In this document: positions 10,700 through 21,910 of the stretch, one piece after another | How the letters are laid out: each line of letters begins with the position of its first letter | Numbering within the stretch: position 1 is the first letter of the stretch | Origin: Rhodeus uyekii | Taxonomy: Eukaryota > Chordata > Actinopteri > Cypriniformes > Acheilognathidae | Length of the DNA: 64,000 nucleotides | Assembly (NCBI GenBank): GCA_037043235.1 | Contig: JAWRVZ010000212.1 | Span: 620,001 to 684,000 of the forward strand | Direction: 5' to 3' | Notes under the pieces: model-generated | What the model was told of the DNA's origin: nothing | The model's input: only the letters and a program-made list of their open reading frames with translations | The model's database searches: none | Made by a program: the position numbers and the translations under genes

Positions 10700-12920
10700 G
10701 TCTATAAGGGTAGTAGTGGGGGGGGGGCAATGAAGGAGTCTGGTGTGGTGGGGGAGTCTGAGAGGGGAGTGGGGTGGTGGGGGGTGAGGAGAGTCTGTGA
10801 GGGGAGTGGGATGGTGGTGGGGGGGGAGAGAGGAGTCTATGAGGGGAGTGGGATGGTGGTGCGGGAGAGATGAGTCTATGAGGGGAGTGGGATGGGGGGG
10901 GAGTCTATGAGGAGAGTGGGATGGTGGTGGGGGGGAGAGAGGAGTCTATGAGGGGAGTGGGATGGTGGTGGGGGGGAGAGAGGAGTCTATGAGGGGAGTG
11001 GGATGGTGGTGGGGGGGGAGAGAGGAGTCTATGAGGGGAGTGGGATGGTGGTGGGGGGGTAAGAGAAGAGTCTGTGAGGGGAGTGGGATGGTGGTGCGGG
11101 AGAGAGGAGTCTATGAGGGGAGTGGGATGGGGGGGGAGTCTATGAGGAGAGTGGGATGGTGGTAAGAGGAGAGTCAGCGAGGGGAGTGGGATGGTGGTGG
11201 GGGGGAGTAAGGAGTCTATGAGGGCAGTGGGATGGTGGTAAGAGGAGAGTCTATGAGGGGAGTGGGATGGTGGTGCGGGAGAGATGAGTCTATGAGGGGA
11301 GTGGGATGGGGGGGGGGAGTCTATGAGGAGAGTGGGATGGTGGTGGGGGGGGAGAGAGGAGTCTATGAGGGGAGTGGGATGGTGGTGGGGGGGAGAGAGG
11401 AGTCTATGAGGGGAGTGGGATGGTGGTGGGGGGGGAGAGAGGAGTCTATGAGGGGAGTGGGATGGTGGTGGGGGGGTAAGAGAAGAGTCTGTGAGGGGAG
11501 TGGGATGGTGGTGCGGGAGAGAGGAGTCTATGAGGGGAGTGGGATGGGGGGGAGTCTATGAGGAGAGTGGGATGGTGGTAAGAGGAGAGTCAGCGAGGGG
11601 AGTGGGATGGTGGTGCGGGAGAGAGGAGTCTATGAGGGGAGTGGGATGGGGGGGAGTCTATGAGGAGAGTGGGATGGTGGTAAGAGGAGAGTCTGTGAGG
11701 GGAGTGGGATGGTGGTGGGGGAGAGAGGAGTCTATGAGGGGAGTGGGATGGTGGGGAGGAGTCTATGAGGAGAGTGGGATGGTGGGGAGGAGTCTATGAG
11801 GAGAGTGGGATGGTGGGGAGGAGTCTATGACGAGAGTGGGATGGTGGTGGGGGAGAGAGGAGTGTATGAGGGGAGTGGGATGGTGGGGGGGGGTAAGAGG
11901 AGAGTCTATGAGGGGAGTGGGGTGGTGGGGGGTAAGAGGAGAGTCTGAGGGGAGTGGGATGGTGGTGGGGGGGTAAGAGGAGAGTCTGTGAGGGGAGTGG
12001 GGTGGTGGGGGGTAAGAGGAGAGTCTGAGGGGAGTGGGATGGTGGTGGGGAGGTAAGAGGAGAGTCTGTGAGGGGAGTGGGATGGTGGTGGGGGTGGGAG
12101 GAGAGTGTATGAGGGGAGTGGGATGGTGGTGGGGGGGGGAGAGGAGTCAGTGAGGGGAGTGGGATGGTGGGGGGGGTGGGAGGAGAGTGTATGAGGGGAG
12201 TGGGATGATGGTGGGGGAGAGAGAAGAGTCTGTGAGGGGGGTGGGATGGTGGGGGGGGTAGTGGGGTGAGAGGAGTCTATGATGGGAATTGGATGGTGGG
12301 GGGGTAAGAGGAGTCTATGAGGGTCGTAGGATGATGGTTTAGGGGGAGAGGGGAGAGTCTGAGGGGAGTGGGATGGTGGTGGGGGGGCAGGGGGGTGAGA
12401 GGAGTCTATGAGGGGAGTTGGATGGTGGGGGGGAGAGGAGTCTATGAGGGATGGTGGTGGGGGGCAGGGGGGTGAGAGGAGTCTACGAGGGGAGTGGGAT
12501 GGTGGGGGGTGAGAGGAGAGTCTGGATGGGAGTGGGATGGTGGTGGGGGGGAGAGGAGTTTATGAGGGGAGTGGGATGGTGGGGGGTAAGAGGAGAGTCT
12601 GTGAGGGGAGTGGGATGGCGGTGGGGGAGGGGGAGGAGTCAGTGAGGGGAGTGGGGTGGTGGGGGGGAGAGGAGTTTATGAGGGGAGTGGGATGGTGGGG
12701 GGGTAAGAGGAGAGTCTGTGAGGGGAGTGGGATGGCGGTGGGGGAGGGGGAGGAGTCAGTGAGGGGAGTGGGATGGTGGGGGGGAGAGCAGTCTATGAGG
12801 GGAGTGGGATGTTGGGGGGGTAAGAGGAGAGTCTGTGAGGGGAGTGGGATGGTGGTGGGGGGGGGGGAGAGGAGTCTGTGAGGGGAGTGGGATGGTGGGG
12901 GTGATAGAGGAGTGGGGTCA
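10700..12920 (+). repeat. G-rich minisatellite, about 40-bp units, in the LINE 3' UTR
   Basis: Dozens of units of the form gtctatgaggggagtgggat followed by ggtggt and a run of 5-9 G and gagagagga. Unit length varies with G-run length. Longer blocks repeat too: the arrangement from about 10890 recurs from about 11300. On the plus strand G-runs of three or more are separated by short spacers throughout. The short open frames here (MRGVGWW repeats) are by-products of the periodicity. Confidence 0.9.
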
Positions 12921-14648
12921 GCAAGGGTTAGAGTTCAGTAAAGAGACAGCTCTGGGGAAGAAACTGTTCTTTAGTCTGCTGGTTCTGGTCCGGAGGCACC
13001 TGAAACGCCTGCCGGAGGGAAGGAGGGAGAACAGTCTGTGGGCTGGGTGAGAGGAGTCCTTGAGGATGCTGCGAGCTCGACGCAGACAGCGTTTCCTCTG
13101 GACGTGCTCGATGGCAGGAAGTGGAGTCCCTGTGATGCGTTGGGTAGTTTTCACCACCCGCTGCAGTGCCTTGCGCTCCGCGACAGAACAGCACCCATAC
13201 CACACTGTGACACAGTTCGTCAGGATGCTTTCTATTGCACAGCGGTAGAAGTTCACCAGGATAGCCGAGGAGAGCTGATTCTTCCTCAGTGTCCTCAGGA
13301 AGAAGAGGCGCTGGTGAGCCTTCTTGACCAGGCTGGAGGTGTTGATTGTCCAGGTCATGTCAGCCAAGATGTGGATCCCCAGGAACTTGAAGCTGGAGAC
13401 ACGCTCAACGGCCATTCCATTGATGTGGATGGTGTCGTGTGTGCCTCGTGACTCTTTCCTGAAGTCCACGATGAGCTCCTTCGTTTTGGTGGTGTTGAGG
13501 AGCAGGTTATTTTTGTTGCACCATGTGGACAGGTGCTGGATCTCTTCCCTGTAGGCAGTCTCATCGTTGTTGCTGATGAGACCGATCACCGTAGTGTCGT
13601 CTGCAAACTTGACGATGGCATTAGATCCAAACACAGGCTTGCAGTCGGAGGTGAAGAGGGAGTAGAGAAACGGGCTTAGCACACAGCCCTGTGGTACACC
13701 AGTGTTAAGTGTGATGGATGTGGAGCAGGTGGATCCAGATCGGACATTCTGGGGTCTGTTGGTCAAGAAGTCCAGGATCCAGTTGCAGAGTGAGGTATTG
13801 ATGCCCAAGTCTTCAAGTTTGGCTATTAACTTGGCCGGGATGATAGTGTTGAATGCTGAGCTGAAGTCAACAAACAGCATCCGTGCATAAGAGTTCTTCT
13901 TGTCCAGGTGTGTGAGCACAGAGTGCAGTGCCATGGCAACAGCATCCTCTGTGCTCCTATTGCTGCGATAAGCAAACTGATGTGAGTCCAATGTGGATGG
14001 TATAGAGTCTTTTAGGTGTTCCAGGACCAGCCGCTCAAAGCACTTCATGATGATGGGTGTGAGTGCTACAGGGCGGTAGTCGTTAGGGCACCTCGGACTA
14101 GAGTGTTTTGGCACTGGCACAATGGAGGTGCATTTGAAGCATGTTGGAACAGCTGCTTGGGCAAGAGACAGGTTGAAAATGTCTGTAAAGACCCCAGCGA
14201 GCTGCTCCGCACATGCCCTGAGGACACGTCCAGGGATGTTGTCTGGTCCAGCAGCCTTGTGCGTGCTGATCCGGCTCAGTGCCTTGCAGACGTCAGTGGA
14301 TGAGAGGGTGATTGGAGGGTGATCAGCTGAGGGTTTGAGCTTGGTTGCAGTTTCTCTGTTGTCTCTTTCAAAGCGAGCATAAAAGTCATTTAGCTCATTC
14401 AGGAAGTTGACATCAGTGGCTGCAGGGGTGGAGTGGGTAGGTTTGTAGTCACTGATGGCCTGGATGCCCTGCCACATGCGTTGAGGGTCAGAGTTGGAAA
14501 AGTGTCCCTCTATCTTCAGCTTGTAGCAGTGCTTGGCCTTTTTGATGCCCCTCTTCAGATTTGCTCTGGATGTGCTGTAGGCTTGTGCATCTCCTGACCT
14601 GAAGGCAGTATTGCGTGTCTTCAACAGGAGTCGCACTTCCTTGTTCAT
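12918..14648 (-). CDS. LINE ORF2 fragment: reverse transcriptase and C-terminal region
   Basis: 576 codons with no stop. Motifs in order: HKAAGPDNIPGRVL (RT domain 0/1), SIVPVPKHS and NDYRPVALTPIIMKCFERL, LFVDFSSAFNTI (motif A, with Asp), GVPQGCVLSPFLYSLFTSD (motif B), IVKFADDTTVIG (FADD, motif C), SSFKFLGIHI (motif D). The C-terminal part ends in the RLFSLLPSGRRFR and NSFFPRAVSLLN motifs common in fish L2-like elements. The endonuclease domain upstream is absent, so the enzyme cannot prime its own insertion. The intact frame suggests a fairly recent insertion. Confidence 0.85.
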   Translation of the reverse strand: MNKEVRLLLKTRNTAFRSGDAQAYSTSRANLKRGIKKAKHCYKLKIEGHFSNSDPQRMWQGIQAISDYKPTHSTPAATDVNFLNELNDFYARFERDNRETATKLKPSADHPPITLSSTDVCKALSRISTHKAAGPDNIPGRVLRACAEQLAGVFTDIFNLSLAQAAVPTCFKCTSIVPVPKHSSPRCPNDYRPVALTPIIMKCFERLVLEHLKDSIPSTLDSHQFAYRSNRSTEDAVAMALHSVLTHLDKKNSYARMLFVDFSSAFNTIIPAKLIAKLEDLGINTSLCNWILDFLTNRPQNVRSGSTCSTSITLNTGVPQGCVLSPFLYSLFTSDCKPVFGSNAIVKFADDTTVIGLISNNDETAYREEIQHLSTWCNKNNLLLNTTKTKELIVDFRKESRGTHDTIHINGMAVERVSSFKFLGIHILADMTWTINTSSLVKKAHQRLFFLRTLRKNQLSSAILVNFYRCAIESILTNCVTVWYGCCSVAERKALQRVVKTTQRITGTPLPAIEHVQRKRCLRRARSILKDSSHPAHRLFSLLPSGRRFRCLRTRTSRLKNSFFPRAVSLLNSNPC

Positions 14649-15085
14649 CCATGGCTTCTGATTTGGGTATGTGGTAATCTGTTTCTGGGTTTAGTACTTA
14701 TAAAATAAATACTTATTTGACACTTGAAAATAAACTAAAATTAAGTTAAAGCCATTTTATATTTAAAATACAATTGACAATATTTATCTTTGTTCTTGCA
14801 AAATTTGACCATTTTTACTAAATTCTCCTGCATCAAAATTATCCCAAGCTGCATATCTGGTGGGGTCAAAAGTGGAAAAAAATCAAATGTGCTTGCATCA
14901 AAATGCACATTCCCATTTGGGAACTCCTCCCCTTCACGTCATTTCTGAAACCTTATAAGATTAACGGCAGTTGACAACTGACCAATTGTAGTGCGATGCG
15001 GCTCTGGCTGTCAGGCGGTATAAACAGCATAAAGCGCAGCAACTTCGTCAGAATCATAACTGAACACGAACACGGCAGACATTGC

Positions 15086-15140
15086 AACGTCTCGTTCCCA
15101 TCTCTCAGGGAACCGAGGTTACAATAGTAACCGCAGTAAC
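15086..15140 (+). repeat. Fragment resembling DIRS terminal/internal-complementary sequence
   Basis: aacgtctcgttccca...tctcagggaacc...gaggttac matches the layout of the complete DIRS-like element's junction at 48480-48525. An isolated remnant. Confidence 0.4.
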
Positions 15141-15589
15141 ACAAAATGTTTAATCCCGCCGTGAGAGAGACACAGATCAGCCTGAACACAGGAAAACAAT
15201 TCACCAATCACAGCGAAGAGGCACACATCTCAACCAATGGCAACGCTGCCACGTGTGCTCACTACTGATAGGTGCAGCTAAACCAATGAAATCAGTCGCT
15301 GAAGCCTACCAACATTTGCATATCAGAAGCCTGAAAAATAGCAGGCTGCGCTATTACAGGGCAGACACGACTATTCAGAGAACATTAAAGCACAACTAAT
15401 GTGAGAGCATAGCGTCAACGGCAAAGCGGTGACAGTGAGCACATAAGCACAAACTACTGTACAAGAACCACAGCATCAACAGCAAAAGCGGTAACAACTG
15501 TATTTTGAGAAAAGTAGCAATATCCCAGGAATAATTTATTCAATTACTCACCGAAAGCACTTGAGAAGCCAGAGATGGAACATCCAGCT

Positions 15590-16093
15590 TATAAAACCTG
15601 GCCAAGGTGTTCTAAGACCAGCCAGCAACGGTCAAATTAGGAGGCCAGCAGGGGGTGCTCACCCTGCGGTCTGTGTGGGTCCTAACACCCCAGTATAGTG
15701 ACGGGGACACTGTACTGCAACAAGCATCGTCTTTCGGATGAGACGTTAAACCGAGGTCCTGACTCTCTGTGGTCATTAAAAATCCCAGGATGTTCTTCGC
15801 AAGAGTTGGGGTTTAACCCCGGCATCCTGGCCAAATTTGCCCATTGGCCTTGGTCCATCATGGCCTCCTAATCCCCCCATACTAATTGGCTTCATCACTC
15901 TGTCTCCTCTCCACCAATAAGCTGGTGTGTGGTGAGCGTTCTGGCGCAATATGGCTGCCGTCGCATCATCCAGGTGGATGCTGCACATTGGTGGTGGTTG
16001 AGGAGATCCCCCCCCTACTATGTAAAGCGCTTTGAGCTCTGGAAAAGCGCTATATAAATGTAACATTTCTTCTTCTTCTTCTTCTTCTTCTTC
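15590..16093 (+). repeat. 5S/SINE3-type SINE with (TTC)n tail
   Basis: Carries gagacgttaaaccgaggtcc, caggatgttcttcgc, ggtggatgctgcacattgg and the conserved end aaagcgctttgagc / aaagcgctatataaatg, followed by TTC repeats (16068-16093). A second copy with the 5S-like head is at 57660-57960 in reverse. Confidence 0.7.
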
Positions 16094-16676
16094 AAATGCG
16101 CCATTTGCAACTGCTGAATGAGGTTCCTCGAGCTTCTCACAGGCGGTGCTGACTGTCATTCGTCAATTAACAAACTGTGCCGACCGTTTATAAATAAAAA
16201 GATTTCGGAGGATGGATTTAAGTAAAGAAAAAAAGAAAAAAGGACGAAGTGAAAAAATAGAGACAAAAAGACAAATTTAATGACATTTCAATGACTTTCT
16301 TGACCAATTACAATTTTCCATGACATTTCAATGATTTTTCAAGACACTAAAAAATTCCCTGACATTCCCAATTTTCCATGACCGCAACGAACCCTGTTGT
16401 ATTAATATGGTGTCTTTTGCCCATTTAATAAAATACGAGATTTGAATAATTTGTGTTTGCATCTGCTTATCCGATAACAGAACAATTAAAGAAGAAGATT
16501 TAAAAAATGAATGGATGCAAAAGTACACAGATCAGAACTGGAAAAAGTCATTTCAAGCTTCATCCTTAATTCACTCAAATAAATACAGAATCATCCTCCC
16601 ACCCACAAAATCTGCAGGTGTGGTGCAGTTTTCAGCATTTTTCTTTCTGTTTTGATTTCAAGGTGTTAGTGTTGAA

Positions 16677-16692
16677 ATGGAGTCAAATTCAG
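16677..16692 (+). CDS. Orphan GIMAP first exon (MESNS)
   Basis: ATG GAG TCA AAT TCA G followed by gtaag. The flanking 5' sequence (gatttcaaggtgttagtgtt) and the next 200 bp of intron resemble those of genes A and C. No AIG1 module follows for 14 kb. It is either a relic of a lost copy or an alternative first exon for gene C, with which its phase-1 end is compatible. Confidence 0.55.
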
Positions 16693-17444
16693 GTAAGAAT
16701 CAAATTACATACAAATATATGCAGTTTCCTAAATTATTTATTAAGAATTTATGAAATATTAACCAATATGTTCACATGTTCACTTCAATTTAGTTTAGTT
16801 TAACTGTGCTTTTACATGTTTTAAAATCGCTTTGAACACCAGGAAGAAACTACAACTGACATAAAAGGCTAATCTCACATACATTTTTATACATATAAAC
16901 TTTTAATACAAATAAAATCTATTAATCAACTCCATTTTTAAATTTAAATAATCAAATTTGCCATAACTTTCAGTTCCATTTCATTGGTTTTATTCATGAG
17001 TTGGTTAGTTTTAAGGTTTACTTTTTTTATTTTGTGAACATTTTTTTATTTATATTAAATGAATAATGAAGTCGTAATGAAACTTGAGCAGAATTATACC
17101 AGAACACTTCCAGACTGCAGACATTTTAACTTGAGCTTGACGCAAAAGTAGTGACACAAACATATACAAGCATGCTGAGATTGATCAGACGTAATAGTGC
17201 AAGAATGCAAATATACTCCAAAATGTAGCAGTCAAGACCAGAACACTGAACCACCAAACAAACAATGGAGAGTTTTTTAAGACCTGGTCAAGACTTTTTT
17301 CTGCATAAATGTACGCAAGCAGCGCTCCACCTGAGGAATCCTCACAGAGATGCCTGCAGGACTTTATCTCAACGTACAAACAGAACTGGATCTACAACTT
17401 GAAACAACATTTCTACAACATTTCTTTTTTTTATGTTACTCAAG
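16693..17444 (+). other. Duplicated GIMAP intron-1 sequence, otherwise empty
   Basis: The first roughly 200 bp parallel intron 1 of genes A and C (for example ataaaaggcta then atctcacatacattttta). Nothing recognised after about 16950. Confidence 0.5.
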
Positions 17445-17995
17445 TGTCACAAAGCGACCCCCAGGGATCTGCTTTGGATAGCGTGAGAGTTGGTTGTAAA
17501 AATAATGATGGCTCAACTCGCAACAGCACTGTCGTGCAAGGTGTTATTTATTGGAGACACCGAAGGCATATACAAAAAGTCTACGGGTGATGGAATATGT
17601 ACATATATATAGTAAAAAAAGTGAAATCCCTCTAAACTATAAAGTATTAAAGAAATAACAAACTGAAAAACATAGATGAAAAAAATTATCTATATACAAA
17701 AAGGGTATCTTAAGTATACTCTCTTGGTTTTTCTCACGGCACCACAGCTGCACGCTCTTTCCTGACTTAATGAACAAGTGCCATTTTGAGTCTGGAGCCC
17801 TCTTTTATACACCAGACTCCGCCCCTCTATGGCTGTACCATTTGGTCATTAACAGTCAAACTCAATAATACATCAAACTTCACCTCTACATAATAGAGAT
17901 AAGTTTAAACACAAATTCCCCCAATAAACATAAAACACATAACAAAACGAAACCAAACATAAACACATAAGTTATAACTCTTCTGACTTTGGGCA
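17445..17995 (-). repeat. Gypsy 3' LTR, minus orientation, with TATA box
   Basis: Plus-strand ends TGTCACAAAG...TTTGGGCA give TG...CA on both strands. Next to it is a polypurine tract (plus-strand ccccccctctaaac, 17996-18009), which on the minus strand precedes the 3' LTR. A TATAAAAG box lies at 17802-17809 reading minus. Confidence 0.65.
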
Positions 17996-19231
17996 CCCCC
18001 CCCTCTAAACAACACAAATGGTTTCGCCGGACTTTGCACGCAGAGTACTGGCATGGCGCTAACAGTGATGTCATAAGCATGAGAAGGCTTAGGTACCATC
18101 TCATTACTCTGGAGATGTGATCCTTCATTGTCTGGATCCATGTTAGTGCTCTATGGTCGGTCTCTAGATCTAACTCCCTTCCTAGGACATAATATCTTAA
18201 ACTTTCTAGGGACCACTTAATGGCGAGACACTCCTTCTCCACAGTTGAAAACCTGGTCTCCCTGGGCAACAGCTTCCTGCTGATGTAAACCACTGGATTT
18301 TCTTCTCCCTCTTTCCCCGGGTCCAGGACAGCCCCAACTCCTGTGGCTGAGGCGTCTACCTGGATCAGGAATCTCTGGGTGAAATCAGGGCTTTGTAGGA
18401 CCGGGCTGGAGCAAATCTTTTTTTTGAGAGATGCAAAAGCAGCCTCACAGTCCTCTATCCATCCAATCGGGCTCCTTGCTGCTTTCGTGAGCATGTTGGT
18501 AAGCGGGGTAGCAATGGTTGCAAAGTTTGGGATGAATCTCCTAAACCAACCCACCAGGCCGAGAAAGGATCTCATCTCCTTCTTCGTTCTAGGCCTTGGG
18601 CTTCTTCTTTGAAGTTGAAGAGGGCTTCAACTTTGTCTACTTGGGGTCTCAGTTTGCCATTGCCCAGCTGATACCCCAGATAACTGGTTTCCTGCCTTGC
18701 CCACTCACATTTCCTGACATTGAGGGTAAGTCCTGCCTCTTGGATTCGTGTCAGAGTATCCTTCAGATGCTCCTGATGTTTCTCCCAGGAGTTACTGAAA
18801 ATCACCACATCATCCAAGTAAGCAGATGCCCAACCCTCACATCCTTGAAGAACTTGGTCCATCAGTCTTTGAAATGTGGCAGGTGCTCCATGCAGACCAA
18901 ACGGAAGAACTGTGAACTGGTATAGTCCCATCGGTGTTCTGAATGCTGTATACGGTCTGGAGTCTGTATCGAGGGGCACAACTCTTCTGACTTTGGGCAC
19001 CCCCCCCTCTAAACAACACAAATGGTTTCGCCGGACTTTGCACCGGCATGGCGCTAACAGTGATGTCATAAGCATGCACCGATCAAGCGCTCGGTGTGAA
19101 ACTGTCCATGGACTATCAGCTGCGTGTGCACCCGCCCTGCCGAAAACCAAACAGGGGGTGGGGGGGTGGGGTGGTAAGTGTGTGTGGTGCGATGTATGTG
19201 TATGAGTGTGCGCTATGCTTAGCGGGACCAT
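17445..19231 (-). mobile_element. Rearranged Ty3/gypsy retrotransposon fragment
   Basis: Two minus-strand pol pieces. 18575-19000 holds RT (YRLQTVYSI region shifted; in frame: YQFTVLPFGLHGAPATFQRL, then ASAYLDDVVIFSN). 18100-18575 holds the RT end and RNase H (FLGLVGWFRRFIPNF, IQVDASATGVGAVL, RETRFSTVEKECLAIKWSLE). Gag, protease and integrase are missing. A block of about 95 bp that includes the polypurine tract occurs twice (about 17983-18085 and 18978-19077), so the copy is a recombinant. RNase H directly followed by the LTR fits the integrase-first (Gmr1-like) order seen at 43546-47925, but deletion could mimic that. Confidence 0.75.
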
Positions 19232-19869
19232 CTACTTTATCACATCAAGTCACTGAGAGGCATTGTTCCGAGTGTTGTTTTATTTCCAGTCATGTCACAT
19301 AAATGCTTCTCTTTGCTTGTTGGAATGTTTGAACCCACACAACTCTACAGGTTTATGAACATTCAAGTCCATTTTCCTTTTGTTATATATAAGCCAATAA
19401 CCTATATTACATTATCATATATTCAGCTATAAAAACAAAATAAAACCATACATTAATTATATTAAGAAAAATAAAAAAAGATTAGCATTTCTTGCCTCAA
19501 ACAAATCTCTTGATATTATTGCAAGTAGTATTATTTGTAATGATTGTTGTTACATTTAATTTATTGCCACACTTTAATATGTGAATTATATTATCAGGAA
19601 ACTAAACTTTAGCGTTGTCAGGGTTTTATTTGTGATTAATGAATAAAACAACGGAGCTGCGCATTCAGGTTTATGCTGCACATTCATTTTATACTTTTTT
19701 CTTTAAAAAAAAAGAAAGAAGAGAAATCTTCAAAGATTTAAAAGGCTTCATTTCTACATCCCTACCAAATAGTTTTTTCAATTTTTTCAATAAAGTCTAG
19801 CTCTTTTAGAGAATGTTTACTCATGTTGTGCCTGGTTTAAAACATTAACTATCTGTCATTTAACATTGT

Positions 19870-19903
<34 letters not shown>

Positions 19904-20538
19904 TGCGTGTGTGTGTGTGAGTTTGAACACACACAAATTTAGATCTCTCTAACAGTAATTAAATTAAACTACTGGCAGTGATTTTAAAGGTACACCAACT
20001 TTTAGTGCTCTAGAATCTTGGAAGAACACTGTAGCCGGTGCTAATTCTCTTTGTTTATTATTGGTGTACCATAATGATTTAAGACAGACGGTTCGATGTA
20101 CTCACTTATTATTTACATTTTGTAAGTTATGAACAGAAAAGGCTACATAGTGCACTTTTAAGATCCAAATACTACAATGTGGCATGCAAATGAGGCTAGA
20201 ATTCTGTGTCAACTTGAAACATTTATGTTTTTTTCAAACAATATGGGTAAATCTCCTAAATTATATATGAGTTTTAACAGCTGTGATTCGACTGTATGTA
20301 AGAAAACACAAATGCCAATTTCTAGAGGCAATAATTTATGATGTTTAACCACTGTCTACATAAGAGCCATTGACAAATTCCTGATGGACATTGAAGTGGT
20401 TCTTTGTGGATACATGAGTGTCAAAATGTCTAAACAAATTGTCAAATAACAGCTAAGTTTATATTGGAGTTACATATTTAGTATAAAAGGGTTCTGTCAC
20501 TTCAGTCTGGTCTACTCGTGGTTTTGTAACTGCCGTAT
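19232..20538. other. Intergenic, AT-rich, with (CT)n(GT)n at 19871-19920
   Basis: Besides the microsatellite nothing is recognisable: no ORF with family features, no TIR or LTR. Confidence 0.5.
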
Positions 20539-21167
20539 TGTCATGTTTGTGTTCTTGAGCCATGTGCTCTGCTGTCTGTATGTTGGGTGTGATGTTTGGA
20601 TCCTGACACTTCAGTCGTGTTCAGTTATGTGTCGGGATTCAGACATTCATGCTCTGTGTTTGTTTTCTGTTGTGAGTGCACAAGATGAGTTTTCATTCTC
20701 CTGTCCGCTTGTGTAGTTGTTCTGTGTAGGACACAGTTCATGTTCACATCATGACATCTTGTTTTGTGTGAACACATGGCTTATGAGTTTTCTCATTGGC
20801 TGCATGTTTATGTCTCGTTTTGTTTGAGCATTTAGTATGTGCTTGTGTCATTGTCATGTTCAGATTGAGAATATGGCTTGTCACGTGTTTCCTTGTGCCT
20901 CTCCTGTCTATTGTCTTGACCCTGCTCATCTTGTTACCTGATAATAGGTTCATTTGCCTCACCTGTCTTTCCTCATCACCCTACTTGTTTGATCCCTATT
21001 TTATTATCTGTCCTGTGCCAGATTGCTGGCGAATGTTTCGTGTGTCAAGTCAAGTCTCCCTCTTTGGGGTGGTTTTGTTTGTGTTTTTTGTTTTATTTTT
21101 TATAAAATAAAAGCCCTTCCCCTGCATCTTTGGGTCGTGGGTCTCCCCTTCATCCCCAACCCTGACA
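20539..21167 (+). repeat. Solo-LTR-like repeat (family 1)
   Basis: TGTCATGTTTGTG...CAACCCTGACA, about 629 bp, TG...CA ends. The late part has ttttataaaataaaag, which can serve as a polyadenylation region. Related minus copies are at about 4127-4830 and 32248-32905. No adjacent pol sequence, so it is probably a solo LTR. Confidence 0.55.
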
Positions 21168-21215
21168 AGGTTATACCCTATCATGCACCAGGAGGAAACC
21201 AACACCCACTGCACC

Positions 21216-21910
21216 AGCATAAGCTAGAAACTGATGCAGCATAAATTTCTCCAATTCTGATGTTCTCTAGCAAATGCCAGTCGAGCTGCGCGGTGCTGAG
21301 CTGTGAGCACAGGTCCTACTTGAGGACTTTGGACCCTCATTCCACCCTCATGAAGTCTGTTTCTGACAGTTTGGTCAGAAACATGCACACCAGTAGCCTG
21401 CTGGATGTCATTCTGTATCACAAAGGAGCAGATACCGGTCCTGCTGTTGGGTTGTTGCCCTTCTACGGCCCTGTCCAGCTCTCCTCGTGTAACGGCCTGT
21501 TTCCCGGTATCTCTTCCATGCTCTTGAAACTGTGCTGGGAGACGCACAAAACCTCCTTGCGACGACACGTAGCTGTGTCATCTTGATGCAGCAGGACTGC
21601 CTGTGCAACCTGATTGGGTTACAAGAACTGCATCATATTACAGACAGAGAGAATAACTATAACAAAACACAAAACTAAAGACAGTCAGTCAGCAAGAATA
21701 ATTAGAGAACAATCGTCTATGGCCACCACTTGCAAAATCATTCCCATTTTGTGGGTTGTCGTGCTGTTGCCTCTTCAGTGCCAATGTTGACACCAAAGCA
21801 GGTGAAACTAATTCAAAATCACTTATTCTTCCTAACTGTACAGATTGATATCTCTGATATAAATGACTCAGTGTTTTGCTGAAGTGTTCCCTTAATTTTC
21901 AAGAGCAGTG
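21216..21910 (-). mobile_element. Tc1-like transposon fragment (N-terminal transposase and one TIR)
   Basis: Right terminal repeat CACTGCTCTTGAAAATTAAG (minus strand) ends at 21910, next to a TA. Minus-strand frames at 21408-21608 and 21224-21568 encode the paired-like DNA-binding part of a Tc1 transposase (VVARRFCASPSTVSRAWKRY, then GVHVSDQTVRNRLHEGGMR), separated by a frame change. The DDE domain and the left TIR are missing, so the copy is dead. Confidence 0.8.

Larger units (their letters stand above)
10107..14690 (-). mobile_element. L2-like non-LTR retrotransposon, 5'-truncated
   Basis: Minus-strand LINE. The 3' end is at about 10107 and carries a (TAGAT)n-type tail (ttagattagattagatt on the plus strand), a hallmark of L2-class elements. 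The 3' UTR is expanded by the minisatellite at 10700-12920. The reverse transcriptase frame is at 12918-14648. Sequence left of 14648 lacks an endonuclease domain, so the copy is 5'-truncated near 14690, as usual for target-primed insertions. Confidence 0.75.
9646..16396. mobile_element. Composite CAGGGTTC-ended DNA transposon (hAT-like) carrying nested elements
   Basis: The left end CAGGGTTC (9646-9653) and right end GAACCCTG (16389-16396) are perfect 8-bp inverted termini. Both subterminal regions carry repeated ccatgac / tttcaatgac motifs. The flanks are a direct 5-bp duplication, TTGTA, at 9641-9645 and 16397-16401. Inside are an L2-like LINE with its minisatellite (10107-14690), a DIRS end fragment (15086-15140) and a 5S-like SINE (15590-16070). 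No transposase is present, so the original element was non-autonomous. hAT membership is tentative, since hAT duplications are usually 8 bp. Confidence 0.5.

Noticed and set aside
10664..13050. Long plus-strand frames with MRGVGWW repeats as a glycine-rich protein
   Set aside because: They follow the minisatellite periodicity and change frame whenever the G-run length changes.
20796..21110. Hydrophobic 104-codon frame as a small membrane protein
   Set aside because: It lies wholly inside the family-1 LTR-like repeat; the T-rich sequence explains the hydrophobicity.
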